Positions 1 through 8,306 of a stretch of 64,000 nt of DNA are shown piece by piece. The stretch spans positions 3,599,001-3,663,000 of the forward strand of contig NC_010505.1 of NCBI RefSeq assembly GCF_000019725.1. The letters run 5' to 3'. Origin of the DNA: Methylobacterium radiotolerans JCM 2831. Its GTDB lineage: Bacteria > Pseudomonadota > Alphaproteobacteria > Rhizobiales > Beijerinckiaceae. The position numbers and the translations under genes were made by a program. Position 1 is the stretch's first letter. Every line of letters begins with the position of its first letter. The notes below the pieces were generated by a model. It worked only from the letters and a program-made list of their open reading frames with translations. It did no database searches and was not told the origin of the DNA.

Positions 1-300
1 CGCGAGGGCACGCAGGACGGTCGCCCGCCGCTCGTAGAGGGGCATCGCCAGAACCACGGTGGCGGGTCCGAGCAGGAAGTGGACGAACTGCGCGCCCTCG
101 AAATAGGCCCCGTAGGGCGTGCCGGTGATGGCCAGGACCGCCCCGACCAGGACGACCGTGATGAGGACGGGGTTGGCGATCGGGTGCCGGCCGGTCGCGG
201 CGGCGATCCGGTCCGCCAGGACGTAGGCGGTCAGCGTCACGGTGAGCCACAGGAGCGGCGTCTTGGCGAGGTAGACCCAGAGCGAGAAGTCGCCGCCCAC
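1..300 (-). CDS. lrgB: LrgB family protein (partial, 3' end outside window)
   Basis: Membrane protein of the CidB/LrgB family, partner of the LrgA-type protein encoded just upstream. Family members are linked to murein hydrolase control and, in plants and some bacteria, glycolate/lactate or pyruvate export. Translating the minus strand from a GTG at 298-300 gives 100 residues with hydrophobic segments and the family motif FLLGPATVVLAMPLY near residues 77-91. The GTG lies 3 bases past the lrgA stop, so the two are very likely cotranscribed. The C-terminal half lies beyond position 1. Confidence 0.85.
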   Translation of the reverse strand, partial: MGGDFSLWVYLAKTPLLWLTVTLTAYVLADRIAAATGRHPIANPVLITVVLVGAVLAITGTPYGAYFEGAQFVHFLLGPATVVLAMPLYERRATVLRALA

Positions 301-303
301 GCG

Positions 304-708
304 TCAGGACTCCCCGTCGGTGCCGCGGCGCTCGACCAGGGCGGCGACGGCGCGGAAGACCAGGACGGTGACCAGCAGCGACAGCGCCGTCGAGACGACC
401 AGCACGAGCGCCAGCTTGGCGCCCTGGGCGCGCAGCAGGTCGAGGCGGCCGACGACGCCGACGCCCGCGGGAACGAACAGGAGCGACAGGTTCATCAGCA
501 GCCCGCGCGCGGTCGTCTCGAGCGTGCCGTCGGTGAGCGGCTTCGGCAGCACGCGCGGCAGTCCGAGGCGGGCGTTGTCGCGGAGCAGCAGGAACGCGAA
601 CATCAGGCCCATGCCGATCACCGGGCCCGGGATCGGAACGCCCGCGCCGCGGGCGAGGGCCTCGCCCAGCAGCTGCGCGAGCAGGATCAGGGCCAGACTG
701 GCGATCAT
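304..708 (-). CDS. lrgA: CidA/LrgA family membrane protein
   Basis: Small holin-like integral membrane protein of 134 residues, the usual family length. Four hydrophobic segments are visible, with the conserved PIPGPVIGMG stretch near residues 25-34 and LLFVPAGVGVV near 76-86, both typical of CidA/LrgA. It forms a two-gene unit with the LrgB gene, whose GTG follows its stop by 3 bases, and starts 15 bases after the TerB-like gene. Whether it acts in autolysis control or in carboxylate export cannot be told from sequence. Confidence 0.88.
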   Translation of the reverse strand: MIASLALILLAQLLGEALARGAGVPIPGPVIGMGLMFAFLLLRDNARLGLPRVLPKPLTDGTLETTARGLLMNLSLLFVPAGVGVVGRLDLLRAQGAKLALVLVVSTALSLLVTVLVFRAVAALVERRGTDGES

Positions 709-723
709 CGCGGGCGGCCGGGG

Positions 724-1185
724 CTAGGCGGCCGCGACGCCCTGCTGTCCGCTGCGCCGGGCCGCCGCGACGGCGGTCTCGTCGAAGCCGAGCAGGCGGC
801 CGAGGCGCTCGACCAGGGCCTCCTCGAACTCGTCGACGTGGCCGTCCGCCGCCGCGACCGACCACGCCATGGTCAGCAGCTCCTCGCGCTCGGACCGGTC
901 GGCCTCGTGCGGGATCATCTCCACGAGGCTCGCCACGTCGCGCACCTCCGCGTCCATGGCGGCGGCGCGCTCGATCAGCGCCCGCGCCGCGTCCGGACCG
1001 TCGGCGTAGTGGCCCTGCACGAGGCGCGAGAGGCGCTCGCTCTCGGCCGGCGCCAGGATGCCGTCGACGCGGGCGACGTGGACGAGGAGCGCGGTGGCCG
1101 CGAGATGCGTCTCGTCCACGGTCTCCTGCGTGCCGACGCCGAGAGCCTCGGCCGCGTAGGCGCGCAGGCGTGCGATCAGGGACAT
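724..1185 (-). CDS. TerB-family (tellurite resistance-like) protein
   Basis: Predicted cytoplasmic all-helical protein of 153 residues resembling TerB/DjlA-N domains. A conserved helix pattern with acidic residues runs from about residue 25 (HLAATALLVHVARVDGILA) and repeats in the second half (AWSVAAADGHVDEFEEALV, about 107-125), the paired helix-DG pattern of TerB that can bind metal. The start is the ATG at 1183-1185; further upstream the frame is long but looks non-coding. No other ter genes are nearby, so tellurite resistance itself is not supported and the role is unknown. It precedes the lrgA-lrgB pair by 15 bases and may be cotranscribed with it. Confidence 0.75.
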   Translation of the reverse strand: MSLIARLRAYAAEALGVGTQETVDETHLAATALLVHVARVDGILAPAESERLSRLVQGHYADGPDAARALIERAAAMDAEVRDVASLVEMIPHEADRSEREELLTMAWSVAAADGHVDEFEEALVERLGRLLGFDETAVAAARRSGQQGVAAA

Positions 1186-1298
1186 GGCGGCTCCGGGGGA
1201 TCGTGCACCGCAACAGTTCGGGCCCCGGCGGCGCGCCGTCAAGCACGCCGCCGCACGTCGCGCCGGACCGTGGCCCGGTTGCATCGCCGGCGCGGCGC

Positions 1299-2087
1299 TC
1301 ACCGACGCGCTGCGGCCTCCGCCCCCGTGACCAGCGGGGCGAGGATCGCCTCGGCCGCCCGCACGGTCGCGGGCCCGGCCTCGAAGGGAGTGCCGGCGCT
1401 GAAGGGCGGCGCCGGGGCGTACTCGGCGACGAGCTGCGCGGTGCGCGCGTAGGCGTCCCCGCGCAGGCGCGCGGCGAGCGCCAGCCCGAGATCGAGCCCC
1501 GCCGAGACCCCGGCCGCGGTGACGCGGTCGCGGTCGAAGACGACGCGCTCCGCCACCGGCCGGGCGCCGAGGAGCGGCAGAACCGCGTCGCGCACGCACC
1601 AGTGCGACGTCGCGCGGTAGCCGCGCAGCAGGCCCGCCGCGCCGAGGATCAGCGATCCGGTGCAGACGCTGGCGATCCAGCCGGCCCGGGCGGCGCGGTC
1701 GCGCAGGAACGCCAGGAGCGCCGCGTTGCCCATCTGCGCGGGCGTGCCGTCGCCTCCGGGAACGAACAGGACGTCGAGATCCGCCGGGCAGGTCGCGAAG
1801 CCGTGGGTCGCCACCAGGGTGAGGCCGGTGTCGCTCGTCACCGGACCGGCCTCCGCGCCGACGAGGTGGAGGCTGCCGGGCGCGAGGCCCGCGAGGAAGG
1901 TCTGCGGCCCCACGAGATCGAGCGCGGTCAGGCCGGGATAGACCAGCATGGCGATCCGGACGGGACGGTCCGGCGGGACCGGCGCCGGACCGCCGACGGT
2001 GGCCGCCAGGGCCGGACGGAGCGGCGCGGCCAGGGCGGCCGCGAGCGCGGCCGCGACGAGATCGCGGCGGGTCTCCGGCGCGGTCAC
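1299..2087 (-). CDS. DJ-1/PfpI family protein, isonitrile hydratase-like, with Tat-type leader
   Basis: 262-residue glutamine-amidotransferase-like fold protein. The nucleophile elbow is SVCTGSLILGAAGLL with Cys142-Thr143, and Asp57 sits in TALDLVGP. This Asp/Cys/Thr set matches the catalytic residues known for Pseudomonas isonitrile hydratase, so isonitrile hydration is one plausible activity. The N-terminus reads TRRDLVAAALAAALAAP followed by an Ala-rich stretch, which resembles a twin-arginine signal and suggests export to the periplasm. It begins 16 bases after the TenA gene and is likely in one operon with it and the two-component pair. The Tat assignment is by eye and the substrate is unknown. 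Confidence 0.8.
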   Translation of the reverse strand: MTAPETRRDLVAAALAAALAAPLRPALAATVGGPAPVPPDRPVRIAMLVYPGLTALDLVGPQTFLAGLAPGSLHLVGAEAGPVTSDTGLTLVATHGFATCPADLDVLFVPGGDGTPAQMGNAALLAFLRDRAARAGWIASVCTGSLILGAAGLLRGYRATSHWCVRDAVLPLLGARPVAERVVFDRDRVTAAGVSAGLDLGLALAARLRGDAYARTAQLVAEYAPAPPFSAGTPFEAGPATVRAAEAILAPLVTGAEAAARR

Positions 2088-2103
2088 GGGCGCGCCGGGC
2101 GGC

Positions 2104-2796
2104 TCACAGGGTCCAGGCCGCGTCGCGGTAGGCGCTGTCCCAGAACTGCCACTCGAGCCGGGTGGCCTGCGTGAAGGCCCGGTGCATCCGCGCGCGCTCG
2201 CCCTCCGACGCGTCCAGCGCCGCGCGGTCGGTGGCGGCGATCATGGCCGCGACCGCCGCGGCGAACTCGTCGCCCGCGTAGGTGTCGATCCAGGCGCGGT
2301 ACGGGTTGTCGGGCGCCGCGCGGGCGAAGATATCGTCGCCGACCGCCTTGTAGATCCAGAAGCAGGGCAACAGGGCCGCGCAGAGCACCGCGTAGGGCTC
2401 GGCGTAGGCGGTGGCCACGAGGTAGCAGACGTAGTGGTCGCAGGCCGGCGTCAGCGGCGTCGCCGCGAAGGTCTCCGGCCCGATGCCATAGTCGCGGAAG
2501 AAGCCGCCGTGGAGGGCGCGCTCGACGACGATCGCCTCCTGCGCAGCGCGGGAGAACTGCACGATCGTGTCCGGATCCGGCGCCTTCGCGGCGGCGAGGC
2601 TCAGCGCCCGGCCGAAGCCGATCAGGTAGTGCGCGTCCTGCACGATGTAGTGCCGGAACCGGTCCTGCGGCAGCGTGCCGGCGGCGAGCTCGGCGTTGAA
2701 CGGCATCGACCGGATGGTCTCGTAGGCCGCGGCGTTGCGCGCCCAGGCCTCCTGGGAGAAGGCGCCCAGGGCGCCCGCCAGTCCGGGGGACGCCAC
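2104..2796 (-). CDS. tenA: TenA family protein (thiaminase II-like)
   Basis: 230-residue TenA/PQQC-fold protein. TenA enzymes hydrolyse aminomethyl-HMP and thiamine breakdown products to HMP for thiamine salvage. Visible landmarks are Asp54 in IVQDAHYL, the nucleophile Cys145 in ALLPCFWIY, and Glu215 in TRLEWQFWD, all at positions expected for an active TenA-C type enzyme. The start is a GTG at 2794-2796, only 3 bases after the stop of the response regulator gene, which implies translational coupling. No TPP riboswitch-like sequence is visible, so control is probably through the kinase-regulator promoter upstream of 4,928. Confidence 0.88.
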   Translation of the reverse strand: MASPGLAGALGAFSQEAWARNAAAYETIRSMPFNAELAAGTLPQDRFRHYIVQDAHYLIGFGRALSLAAAKAPDPDTIVQFSRAAQEAIVVERALHGGFFRDYGIGPETFAATPLTPACDHYVCYLVATAYAEPYAVLCAALLPCFWIYKAVGDDIFARAAPDNPYRAWIDTYAGDEFAAAVAAMIAATDRAALDASEGERARMHRAFTQATRLEWQFWDSAYRDAAWTL

Positions 2797-2799
2797 GGC

Positions 2800-3474
2800 C
2801 TAGCCCTGCCGCTGCGCGTGGGTGACGGCGACGTGGATCAGCTCGGCGAGGGTGCGCACGCCGAGCTTCTGGCGCATCTGCGAGCAGGCGTTGGTCACGG
2901 TCTTGTAGCTCACCGACAGGTCGGCCGCGATGGCCCCGTAGGAGCGCCCCTGCGCGAGGCGCGCCAGGATCTGCTGCTCGCGGGGGGTCAGCTGCGATTC
3001 CGGCGCGCGGCGGGCATCGGCGCGCAGCATCGCCACCTCGGTCGCCAGGCGCCGGTCGAGGTAGACCTCGCCGACGCGGACCTTGGCGAAGGCCTCGAAC
3101 AGCTCGGCCGAGGCGTGGTCCTTGAGGACGTAGCCGAGGGCCCCCGCCTCGAGGGCGCGGGCGACGATCACCGGGTCGTTGTGCATGCTGAAGACCAGGA
3201 TGCGCGTCTCGGGTGCGACCGCCCGGATGCGCCGGATCAGGCCGAGCCCGGCCATGCCGCTGCCCTGGAAGGTCAGGTCGCAGATCACGACCGGCGGGCG
3301 GAGCCGGTGGAAGATCCGGTAGCCGCCGACGACGGTCGTCGCCTCCGCGATGGTCTCGACGCCGGAATCCTCCAGCACCCGTCGACAGCCCTGCAGGACG
3401 ATGGGGTGATCATCGATGACGAGGACCGGCAGGCGGGTGGCGGCGGCGTCGATCTGGGATGCGATGGCGTTCAT
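2800..3474 (-). CDS. NarL/FixJ-family response regulator
   Basis: 224-residue two-domain regulator. The receiver domain (about 15-135) has the acidic pair Asp21-Asp22, phosphoacceptor Asp66 in VICDL and conserved Lys118 in YVLKD. A LuxR-type helix-turn-helix follows (about 157-215; LTPREQQILARLAQGRSYGAIA). Its ATG overlaps the stop of the histidine kinase gene in an ATGA arrangement, so this is its cognate regulator. The downstream TenA gene follows by 3 bases, making it likely that the regulator sits in an operon with its target functions. Confidence 0.92.
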   Translation of the reverse strand: MNAIASQIDAAATRLPVLVIDDHPIVLQGCRRVLEDSGVETIAEATTVVGGYRIFHRLRPPVVICDLTFQGSGMAGLGLIRRIRAVAPETRILVFSMHNDPVIVARALEAGALGYVLKDHASAELFEAFAKVRVGEVYLDRRLATEVAMLRADARRAPESQLTPREQQILARLAQGRSYGAIAADLSVSYKTVTNACSQMRQKLGVRTLAELIHVAVTHAQRQG

Positions 3475-4928
3475 GCGCTCGGCGCGGTGTTGTTCTCGTC
3501 GCCCCGGTCAGGCGGAACGGGGATCGTGATCCGGACGATCGCCCCGGGGCCGGCATTGTCAAGGGCGAAGGTGCCGTCGAGGGCCTCCACACGCTCGCGC
3601 ATCCCCGACAGACCGAGGCCGGTGCCGTGTTCCGGCGGGATGCCGGTGCCGTTGTCGCGGATGGTGAGGTCGATCCGGCCGCCGGTCTCGGCCGCCTCCG
3701 CCTCTACCCGGGTCGCGGCGCCGTGCCGCACGGCGTTGGTCGCGCTCTCCTGCACGCAGCGGAACACCGTGAGGTCCACGAGGTCGCCGTAGCCCCGGGC
3801 CAGCCCGTCGAACCGGCCCGCGAAGGTGATGCCGGGATGGCGCTGCCCGAAGCCGCGCAGGAGCAGGTCGAGGCAGGTCGCCAGGGGCGCCTGCCCGAGG
3901 CCGTGCGGTCGCAGGCGGTTCAGGAGTTCCCGGTTGACGGTCTGGACCTGCCCGACGATGGCGCTGATCTCGGCCGCCCGGGCGGCGAGCTTCTCGCGGC
4001 TCGGCTCGGCCGCACCGGAGGCGATGCGGCCGATCGAGGCCGCGTTCGCCTCCAGGGCGAACAGGCACGGGCCGAACTCGTCGTGCAGCTCCAGGGCCGT
4101 CCGGCGGCGCTCGTCGTCCTGCACGGTCAGGAGTTGGCGGTTGAGGCGGCCGTTGGCGGCCCGGACCTCGCCCAGGGCCTCGGCGACCTTGTTGAACCGC
4201 TCGGCGATCACCGCCAGCTCCCGCGCGCCGGGCGGCTCCAGGCGGGCGGTGTAGTCGTGATGCTCCAGCTGGGTCAGGCCGGCGCCGAGCCGCCGCAGCG
4301 GCGCGAGGATCCGGCCCAGCGCGATGTAGAGGGCGATCAGCATCGCGGCGTTGATCGCCAAAGTGGTGAGCGAGAGCGCCCGGGCGTAGCCCCAGATCTC
4401 GTCGATCTCGTCCATCGGCTGCGTGGTGATCTGCGCCGTGCCGAGCCGATGCCCGTTGACGACGATCGGCAGGACGTGGCGCTCGATCGGCGGCATGATC
4501 AGGTCGGCGAACCAGTGCGGCGCCTCCCGGTCGGCGCGCGGGGGCGGCAGCGGCCGGCCGACCTGGTCGCCGTCCGCGTCGAGCACCGCGACCCGGACGT
4601 GTCGCAGGACCTTGAAGCGCAGGTCGAGGGTCTGGAGCAGCGTGTCGGGCGCGGCCGTGTCCGACAGGCGGATCGTGTCGGCCACCAGAGACTCGACGGT
4701 GGCGAGTGACGCGCGGGTCTCGACGCGCACCGCCGACCGGGCGTTCAGCACGATGACCGCGCAGGAAATCACGGCCGCGAAGGCGTCGATGAGCAGGACC
4801 ACCGCGACGAGCCGCGCGCGGGTGGACCACGCCGACCAGGGCCAGCGGCGGAGCCGCGGGCCGTCCGGCGCGGCGGCCGTCTCGGAACGCGGGGGCAGGT
4901 TCGGGCGGGTATCCACGCGGTGACGCAT
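3471..4928 (-). CDS. Sensor histidine kinase, NarX/DegS type (HAMP, HisKA_3, HATPase)
   Basis: Inner-membrane kinase of 485 residues. Two membrane spans (about 39-61 and 184-206) flank a roughly 120-residue periplasmic sensor region. A HAMP linker follows (207-260), then the HisKA_3 box with His282 in DDERRRTALELHDE. The C-terminal HATPase domain shows an N-box (QESATNAVRHG, about 393-403) and G-box (DNGTGIPPEHGTGLGLSGM). The start is taken at the ATG at 4926-4928; an in-frame ATG at 4952 is an alternative. The 3' end overlaps the regulator gene by 4 bases. The ligand is unknown; the downstream TenA and PfpI genes suggest a link to thiamine degradation products or reactive small molecules, which is speculation. 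Confidence 0.9.
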   Translation of the reverse strand: MRHRVDTRPNLPPRSETAAAPDGPRLRRWPWSAWSTRARLVAVVLLIDAFAAVISCAVIVLNARSAVRVETRASLATVESLVADTIRLSDTAAPDTLLQTLDLRFKVLRHVRVAVLDADGDQVGRPLPPPRADREAPHWFADLIMPPIERHVLPIVVNGHRLGTAQITTQPMDEIDEIWGYARALSLTTLAINAAMLIALYIALGRILAPLRRLGAGLTQLEHHDYTARLEPPGARELAVIAERFNKVAEALGEVRAANGRLNRQLLTVQDDERRRTALELHDEFGPCLFALEANAASIGRIASGAAEPSREKLAARAAEISAIVGQVQTVNRELLNRLRPHGLGQAPLATCLDLLLRGFGQRHPGITFAGRFDGLARGYGDLVDLTVFRCVQESATNAVRHGAATRVEAEAAETGGRIDLTIRDNGTGIPPEHGTGLGLSGMRERVEALDGTFALDNAGPGAIVRITIPVPPDRGDENNTAPSA

Positions 4929-5240
4929 AGCGACCGCGCCGGCGAAGTCCATCGTGCCCGCGGCGGGCGGCGCGCGGGCTGCCGGCCCGAACGCGCTCGG
5001 GTCGCACCGCCCGCACCGGCGCCGACGGCCCGAACACCGAATCTTAAGCGGCACGGCGTAATCTTGTGGATAGCCGCGCCAGGACTGGCTGGGCAGGCAA
5101 TTCGGACCGACATCATTGCGCCGTATTGCAGCTCCTCTATCGCCACGAGAGTCGAACCACCTTCGAATCCTCGGGGTGTGGCGGCCGGTGAAGGGGAGCC
5201 CGGTCGCGCGCGGCGTGTATCGTGTCAGGGACCCCGGCCT
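4929..5240. other. Divergent intergenic region
   Basis: A 312-base gap between the kinase operon (minus) and the repeat protein (plus). It is somewhat less GC-rich around 5,040-5,170 and must hold both promoters, but I see no convincing -35/-10 pair or palindrome. No reading frame here resembles a known protein. Confidence 0.4.
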
Positions 5241-6167
5241 ATGATCGATCTCAACCTCGACCCGTCCGAGACCCGGCCCGACCGGATGTCGCCGGCCAAG
5301 CCCGGGCCGTCGCTGAACCTCAAGGTCGTGCTGTTCGGCGTGGCCGGCGCGAGCGCGCTTGTCGGCTTCGGCGTCGCCGCCTCGACGGTGATGGCCGGGC
5401 TCGCGGCCCCGACACCCGTCAAGATCGTCGCGTCCCGGCAGGCCGCGGACTGGCCGGAGCTGAAGGACGGGCTGCCCGCGATCAAGGGCTCCGTCCAGGC
5501 GGCCGCCGCCCCGGCGCAGCCCGCCAAGCCGGAGACGCCGGCGCTCAGGATGGTGTCGCTGCCGGAAGCCTTCGCGGCGATCACGCCTGCCCCGAAGGCA
5601 CCCGCGCCCGCCCCGCAGCCCGCGAAGGTCGCCGCGGCCCCCGTCGCGCCGACGCAGCGCATCCCGGTCCCGACTCCCGTCACGCCTGTCACGGCCGCGC
5701 GGGAAGTCGCGCCGCTGGTGCCGGTCCGCACGGCCGCGCTTCAGACGCCCCGGGCCTCCGAGACGGTCCGCGCCCGCGAGCTCGTCGAGCCGGCCGCACC
5801 GAAGCCGGCGCCTGTGGTGGAGAGCACCGAACGTTTGGACAGGGCCGAGCGGGCGGAGAAGGCGGAGCGCGCTGAGAAGACCGAGCGTGCGGAGAAGGCC
5901 GAGCGAACCCAGAAGGCCGAGCGGTCCGACAAGCCCGAGCGCAGCGAGAAGCCCGCGCCCAAGGCGGCGGCCCGCAAGACGCCGGCGCCGACGCGGACCG
6001 CCGACAAGGCGAAGGGCGTCCCGACCGCGACCGTCGCCCAGGCTGAGCCGGCCGAGGCGGAGGACACCGAGGTGCTCGGGATCAAGCTTCCGTCCCTGGC
6101 ACCAGCCGGGCGGAAGCTGAAGGAAAGCGTCGACGCCCTCGGCGACGCCGTCAAGAACGTCTTCTGA
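5241..6167 (+). CDS. Membrane-anchored Pro/Ala-rich protein with charged hexad repeats
   Basis: Not recognised as a known family. The 308-residue protein has a short basic N-terminus, one membrane span (about 28-54), and a long Pro/Ala-rich, probably extended region (85-195). It also carries six near-perfect copies of a hexad of the type AERAEK at residues 202-237 and a basic tail ending in an amphipathic segment (KLKESVDALGDAVKNVF). The layout suggests an inner-membrane anchor with a periplasmic spacer, similar in outline to TonB-like or cell-envelope spacer proteins, but no functional domain is visible. The start is the ATG at 5241; the frame upstream has no protein-like features. Confidence 0.7.
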   Translation: MIDLNLDPSETRPDRMSPAKPGPSLNLKVVLFGVAGASALVGFGVAASTVMAGLAAPTPVKIVASRQAADWPELKDGLPAIKGSVQAAAAPAQPAKPETPALRMVSLPEAFAAITPAPKAPAPAPQPAKVAAAPVAPTQRIPVPTPVTPVTAAREVAPLVPVRTAALQTPRASETVRARELVEPAAPKPAPVVESTERLDRAERAEKAERAEKTERAEKAERTQKAERSDKPERSEKPAPKAAARKTPAPTRTADKAKGVPTATVAQAEPAEAEDTEVLGIKLPSLAPAGRKLKESVDALGDAVKNVF

Positions 6168-6176
6168 TCCGCCGCG

Positions 6177-6198
6177 CCGGCCCCGATAACGGGGCCGG
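6177..6198. terminator. Hairpin between convergent genes
   Basis: A perfect 9-bp stem (CCGGCCCCG / CGGGGCCGG) with an ATAA loop, 10 bases after the stop at 6167 and ahead of the helicase stop at 6220. It could end transcription from both sides. No T-tract follows. Confidence 0.6.
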
Positions 6199-6219
6199 AC
6201 GGCTCACGCGGCCCGGCGC

Positions 6220-7971
6220 TCAGGCCCGGCCCGTCTGGCGCCCGGCCTTGTCGCCCTTGGGCCCGGTGCGCTCGACCTTCCGCTGGTGCTTGCCGGCGCG
6301 CGGGCTCGCGAACCCCTTCGGCCCGGCAGGCGGGCCCCTGCGCTCGGCCGGCGCCCCGTCGCCCGCCAGCGCCTCGACCTGGATCTCCGGCGAACCGTTG
6401 CGGGCGAAGGATTCCGCGAAGCGCGCCGCCGCGTTGCCCCGCACCTCGAACTTGGTCTCGCGGTCGAAGATCCGGATGGCGCCGATCTCCTGGCGCCCGA
6501 TGCCGCCCCGGCGGGTCAGCATCGGCAGCAGCCGGCGCGGGTCGGCGTTGTCGCGGCGGCCGAGGTTGAGCCGGAACCAGACCGCCGGCCCCATGGCGGC
6601 GATCCGCTCCGGGTCCATCGGGTCGTAGGGCGGCCGCTCGCCGCGGGGCGCGCGGCCCTCGCCCGGATCGCTGACTTCCTCGGGCGCTGGCAGGCGGGTG
6701 CGGTACACCCGTGCTAGGAGCGCGGCGAGCTCCTCCGGGCTCTTGCCGGCGAGCAGCGTCTCGGCCAGCGCGACGTCCTCCTCGGCCGGCGGCTCGGCGA
6801 AGAGCGGGTCGGAGAGCATGCGCTCGCCGTCGAGCCGACGGATCTCGTCGGCCGAGGGCGGGCCCGACCATTCGGGGCTCACCTTGGCGATGGCGAACAT
6901 CTGTTCGGCCCGGCGCCGCCGGGAATTGGGGATCAGCAGCACCGAGGTCCCCTTGCGGCCGGCGCGGCCGGTGCGGCCGCTGCGGTGCTGCATGACCTCG
7001 GCGTCGTGCGGGAGGTCCGCGTGGATCACGAGGCTGAGCGACGGCAGGTCGATGCCGCGGGCTGCCACGTCGGTCGCGACGCAGACGCGGGCGCGACCGT
7101 CGCGCAGGGCCTGGAGCGCGGCGTTGCGCTCGCCCTGGCCCAGCTCGCCCGACAGCGCCACAACGGAGAAGCCCCGCTCGGTCAGGCTGGCCTGGAGGTG
7201 CCGGACGGCGTTACGGGTGTTGCAGAAGACGATCGCGGTCTTGGCGTCCGCCTCGCGCAGCAGGTTGAGCACCACGTGCTCGGTCTCCCGCGGCATGATC
7301 CGCACCGCCCGGTAGGCGATGTCGGCGTGTCCGCGGGTCTCGCCCTTGATGGCGAGCCGCAGGGCGTCGCGCTGGTAGCGCTCGGCCAGGGCCTCGATGC
7401 CCTTCGGCAGGGTCGCGGAGAACAGGTACGTGGCCCGCTCCGGCGGCGTCGCCGAGAGGATGAACTCGATGTCCTCGCGGAAGCCGAGGTCGAGCATCTC
7501 GTCCGCCTCGTCGAGGACCACGGCGCGCAGCGCCGTCGGGTCGAGGTTGCGGCGCTCGAGGTGGTCGCGGAGGCGGCCCGGCGTCCCCACCACGATGTGG
7601 GTTCCCTCCGCGAGCATCCGGCTCTCCCGGCGCGGATCCATGCCGCCGACGCAGGCCGCGACGCGGCCGCCGGCGGGGCCGTAGAGCCAGGACAGCTCGC
7701 GCTGGACCTGCAGGGCGAGTTCCCGGGTCGGGGCGATCACCAGGGCGAGGGGCGCCGCCGGGGGCGGCAGCCGGTCGGCCTCCCCGATCAGCATGCTGGC
7801 CATGGCGAGGCCGTAGGCCACGGTCTTGCCGGACCCGGTCTGGGCCGAGACGAGGAGGTCGCGGGAGCCGGCGGCGGCTTCCAGCACGGCGGCCTGGACC
7901 GGCGTCGGGTCGGCGTAGCCGCGGTCGCTCAAGGCCCGCGCGAGGGGGGCGGGCAGGGTCGGGAAAGGCAA
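6220..7971 (-). CDS. DEAD-box ATP-dependent RNA helicase with DbpA-type RNA-binding domain
   Basis: 583-residue RNA helicase of the CsdA/DeaD/DbpA group. In order: Q motif (about 20-26), motif I QTGSGKT (44-50), Ia PTRELALQ (81-88), TPGRL (130-134), motif II DEAD (154-157), motif III SAT, and motif VI HRSGRTGRAGRKG. A C-terminal DbpA-like RNA-binding domain follows (VWFRLNLGRRDN to about residue 545), then a basic tail. Such proteins remodel structured RNA, often 23S rRNA during ribosome assembly or mRNA at low temperature. It is transcribed alone, towards the 5,241 gene. Confidence 0.93.
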   Translation of the reverse strand: MPFPTLPAPLARALSDRGYADPTPVQAAVLEAAAGSRDLLVSAQTGSGKTVAYGLAMASMLIGEADRLPPPAAPLALVIAPTRELALQVQRELSWLYGPAGGRVAACVGGMDPRRESRMLAEGTHIVVGTPGRLRDHLERRNLDPTALRAVVLDEADEMLDLGFREDIEFILSATPPERATYLFSATLPKGIEALAERYQRDALRLAIKGETRGHADIAYRAVRIMPRETEHVVLNLLREADAKTAIVFCNTRNAVRHLQASLTERGFSVVALSGELGQGERNAALQALRDGRARVCVATDVAARGIDLPSLSLVIHADLPHDAEVMQHRSGRTGRAGRKGTSVLLIPNSRRRRAEQMFAIAKVSPEWSGPPSADEIRRLDGERMLSDPLFAEPPAEEDVALAETLLAGKSPEELAALLARVYRTRLPAPEEVSDPGEGRAPRGERPPYDPMDPERIAAMGPAVWFRLNLGRRDNADPRRLLPMLTRRGGIGRQEIGAIRIFDRETKFEVRGNAAARFAESFARNGSPEIQVEALAGDGAPAERRGPPAGPKGFASPRAGKHQRKVERTGPKGDKAGRQTGRA

Positions 7972-8306
7972 GCTTCGGGAACTCTCAACGGCCGTGCCGC
8001 GCCCGGCAGCGCGCCATCGCGCGGCGGGGGAATCAGGCGCCGGACTTTATTCGGGTGCCTGGAAGGTAGCGCCAAGCGCGCCGACTGACCACTCCCGTTG
8101 CAGCATGGGGCGGTTGCGCGCGCTCGATCCGCGGCGCGGCGGGTGCGGCTCACGACGATTCCCGCCCGACGATCGGCCGCCCACCCGGTCGCCGCGCGGC
8201 CGGGAGGCCGACACCGAGGCCGACACCGGTGCTGCGACCTGCTAAGGCACGGTCGAGTCTCGTACATCGCAGCCCCGACGCGATCCGGCCGGAGTAGACG
8301 TTCATC
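7972..8306. other. Divergent intergenic region
   Basis: 335 bases between the helicase and the cation antiporter, read in opposite directions. It contains a short direct repeat (GCCGACACCGAGGCCGACACC, 8208-8228) but no recognisable gene, RNA or operator. Promoters for both neighbours must lie here. Confidence 0.4.

Noticed and set aside
2797..2799. Possible TPP riboswitch for tenA
   Set aside because: Only three bases separate the regulator and tenA genes, and no THI-element-like sequence is seen upstream of the operon.
5144..5176. TTCGAATCC-like T-arm motif suggesting a tRNA
   Set aside because: No flanking stems pair on either strand and no acceptor, D or anticodon arm can be drawn.
7994..8245. 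83-codon open frame in the helicase-chaA gap
   Set aside because: Arg/Pro-rich composition with no ribosome-binding site or recognisable motif; looks like chance.
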